A stretch of 7,468 nucleotides of DNA. It comes from JAVBQU01 sp031548675. Its GTDB lineage: Bacteria > Bacteroidota > Bacteroidia > Bacteroidales > P3. Of this stretch, positions 7,383 through 7,468 are shown piece after piece. The position numbers were made by a program, and so were the translations under genes. Location of the stretch: assembly GCA_031548675.1 (NCBI GenBank), contig JAVBQU010000212.1, forward strand, positions 1 to 7,468, read 5' to 3'. Below the pieces are notes generated by a model. That model was not told the DNA's origin and did not search any database. It saw only the letters and a program-made list of their open reading frames with translations. Position 1 is the stretch's first letter, and each line of letters opens with the position of its first letter.

Positions 7383-7454
7383 TAATCGTCTTAGTGCATT
7401 ACTCTTTTCGTCTCAATGCATTGAGTCGAAAAGAGTAATGCACTAAGACGATTA
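7383..7454. repeat. 72-bp near-perfect palindrome (28-bp inverted arms)
   Basis: The left arm (7383-7410, starting TAATCGTCTTAGTGC) is the exact reverse complement of the right arm (7427-7454). The 16 bases between them are T, a perfect 14-bp palindrome CTCAATGCATTGAG (7412-7425), and T, so the whole unit is symmetrical except for one T/T mismatch (7411 with 7426). As single strand it would form a 28-bp stem, one mismatch, 5 more pairs and the loop TGCA. It lies upstream of the HU-like gene's candidate promoter. There is no T-tract immediately after either arm on either strand, so it does not look like an intrinsic terminator. Its role is unknown: a protein-binding or recombination site, a palindromic repeat family or a cruciform are possible. 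Confidence 0.9.
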
Positions 7455-7468
7455 GCTGTATACTAAAT

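Noticed and set aside
7383..7454. Strong rho-independent terminator
   Set aside because: The arms are much longer than usual and neither side is followed directly by a T-run; the nearest T-rich tract on the minus strand begins some bases away and lies in the HU-like gene's upstream region.

Overview
The window most likely comes from a Bacteroidales-type bacterium (Bacteroides, Parabacteroides or a relative). The leftward gene at the right end is the two-domain 'HU-like plus winged-helix' DNA-binding protein typical of that group. The leaders are AT-rich without strong Shine-Dalgarno sequences, and a Bacteroidetes-style -7 box (TAGATTTG) lies upstream of the leftward gene. No ribosomal or tRNA gene is present to fix the species.

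Positions 2-6591 look like one co-directional defence operon on the + strand. It opens with the 3' end of a type I modification methyltransferase gene (hsdM), overlapped by a full-length specificity gene (hsdS, two target-recognition domains). Directly behind hsdS comes a 635-residue ABC-type ATPase fused to a C-terminal TOPRIM-like nuclease domain (OLD / PARIS-like architecture). A small protein follows with one N-terminal membrane helix and a coiled coil. Next is a probable helix-hairpin-helix plus PD-(D/E)XK-like nuclease gene that is split by a one-base frameshift in an A8 tract. Last is a Fic AMP-transferase fused to a Bro-N-like domain. Gaps are -17, 0, 19, 32 and 3 bp, so transcriptional coupling is likely. 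No hsdR is in the window; in type I loci it may lie upstream of hsdM.

Positions 6592-6674 are a short convergent intergenic region with two perfect 12-bp palindromes and no convincing strong terminator. Positions 6675-7283 hold the leftward HU-like gene, visibly richer in G+C than the AT-rich operon, which suggests the defence block was acquired next to resident DNA. Positions 7284-7468 are non-coding and carry a probable promoter for the leftward gene and a striking 72-bp near-perfect palindrome (28-bp arms) at 7383-7454.

The layout reads as layered immunity. Type I methylation/restriction comes first. An ATPase-TOPRIM effector and a membrane-anchored protein behind it could respond when restriction is blocked. 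A modified-DNA or other nuclease and a Fic toxin-like enzyme complete the set. The component domains are recognisable. The combination, especially the ATPase-TOPRIM plus membrane coiled-coil pair and the Bro-N-Fic fusion, is what deserves attention; functional links between them are inference from gene order.
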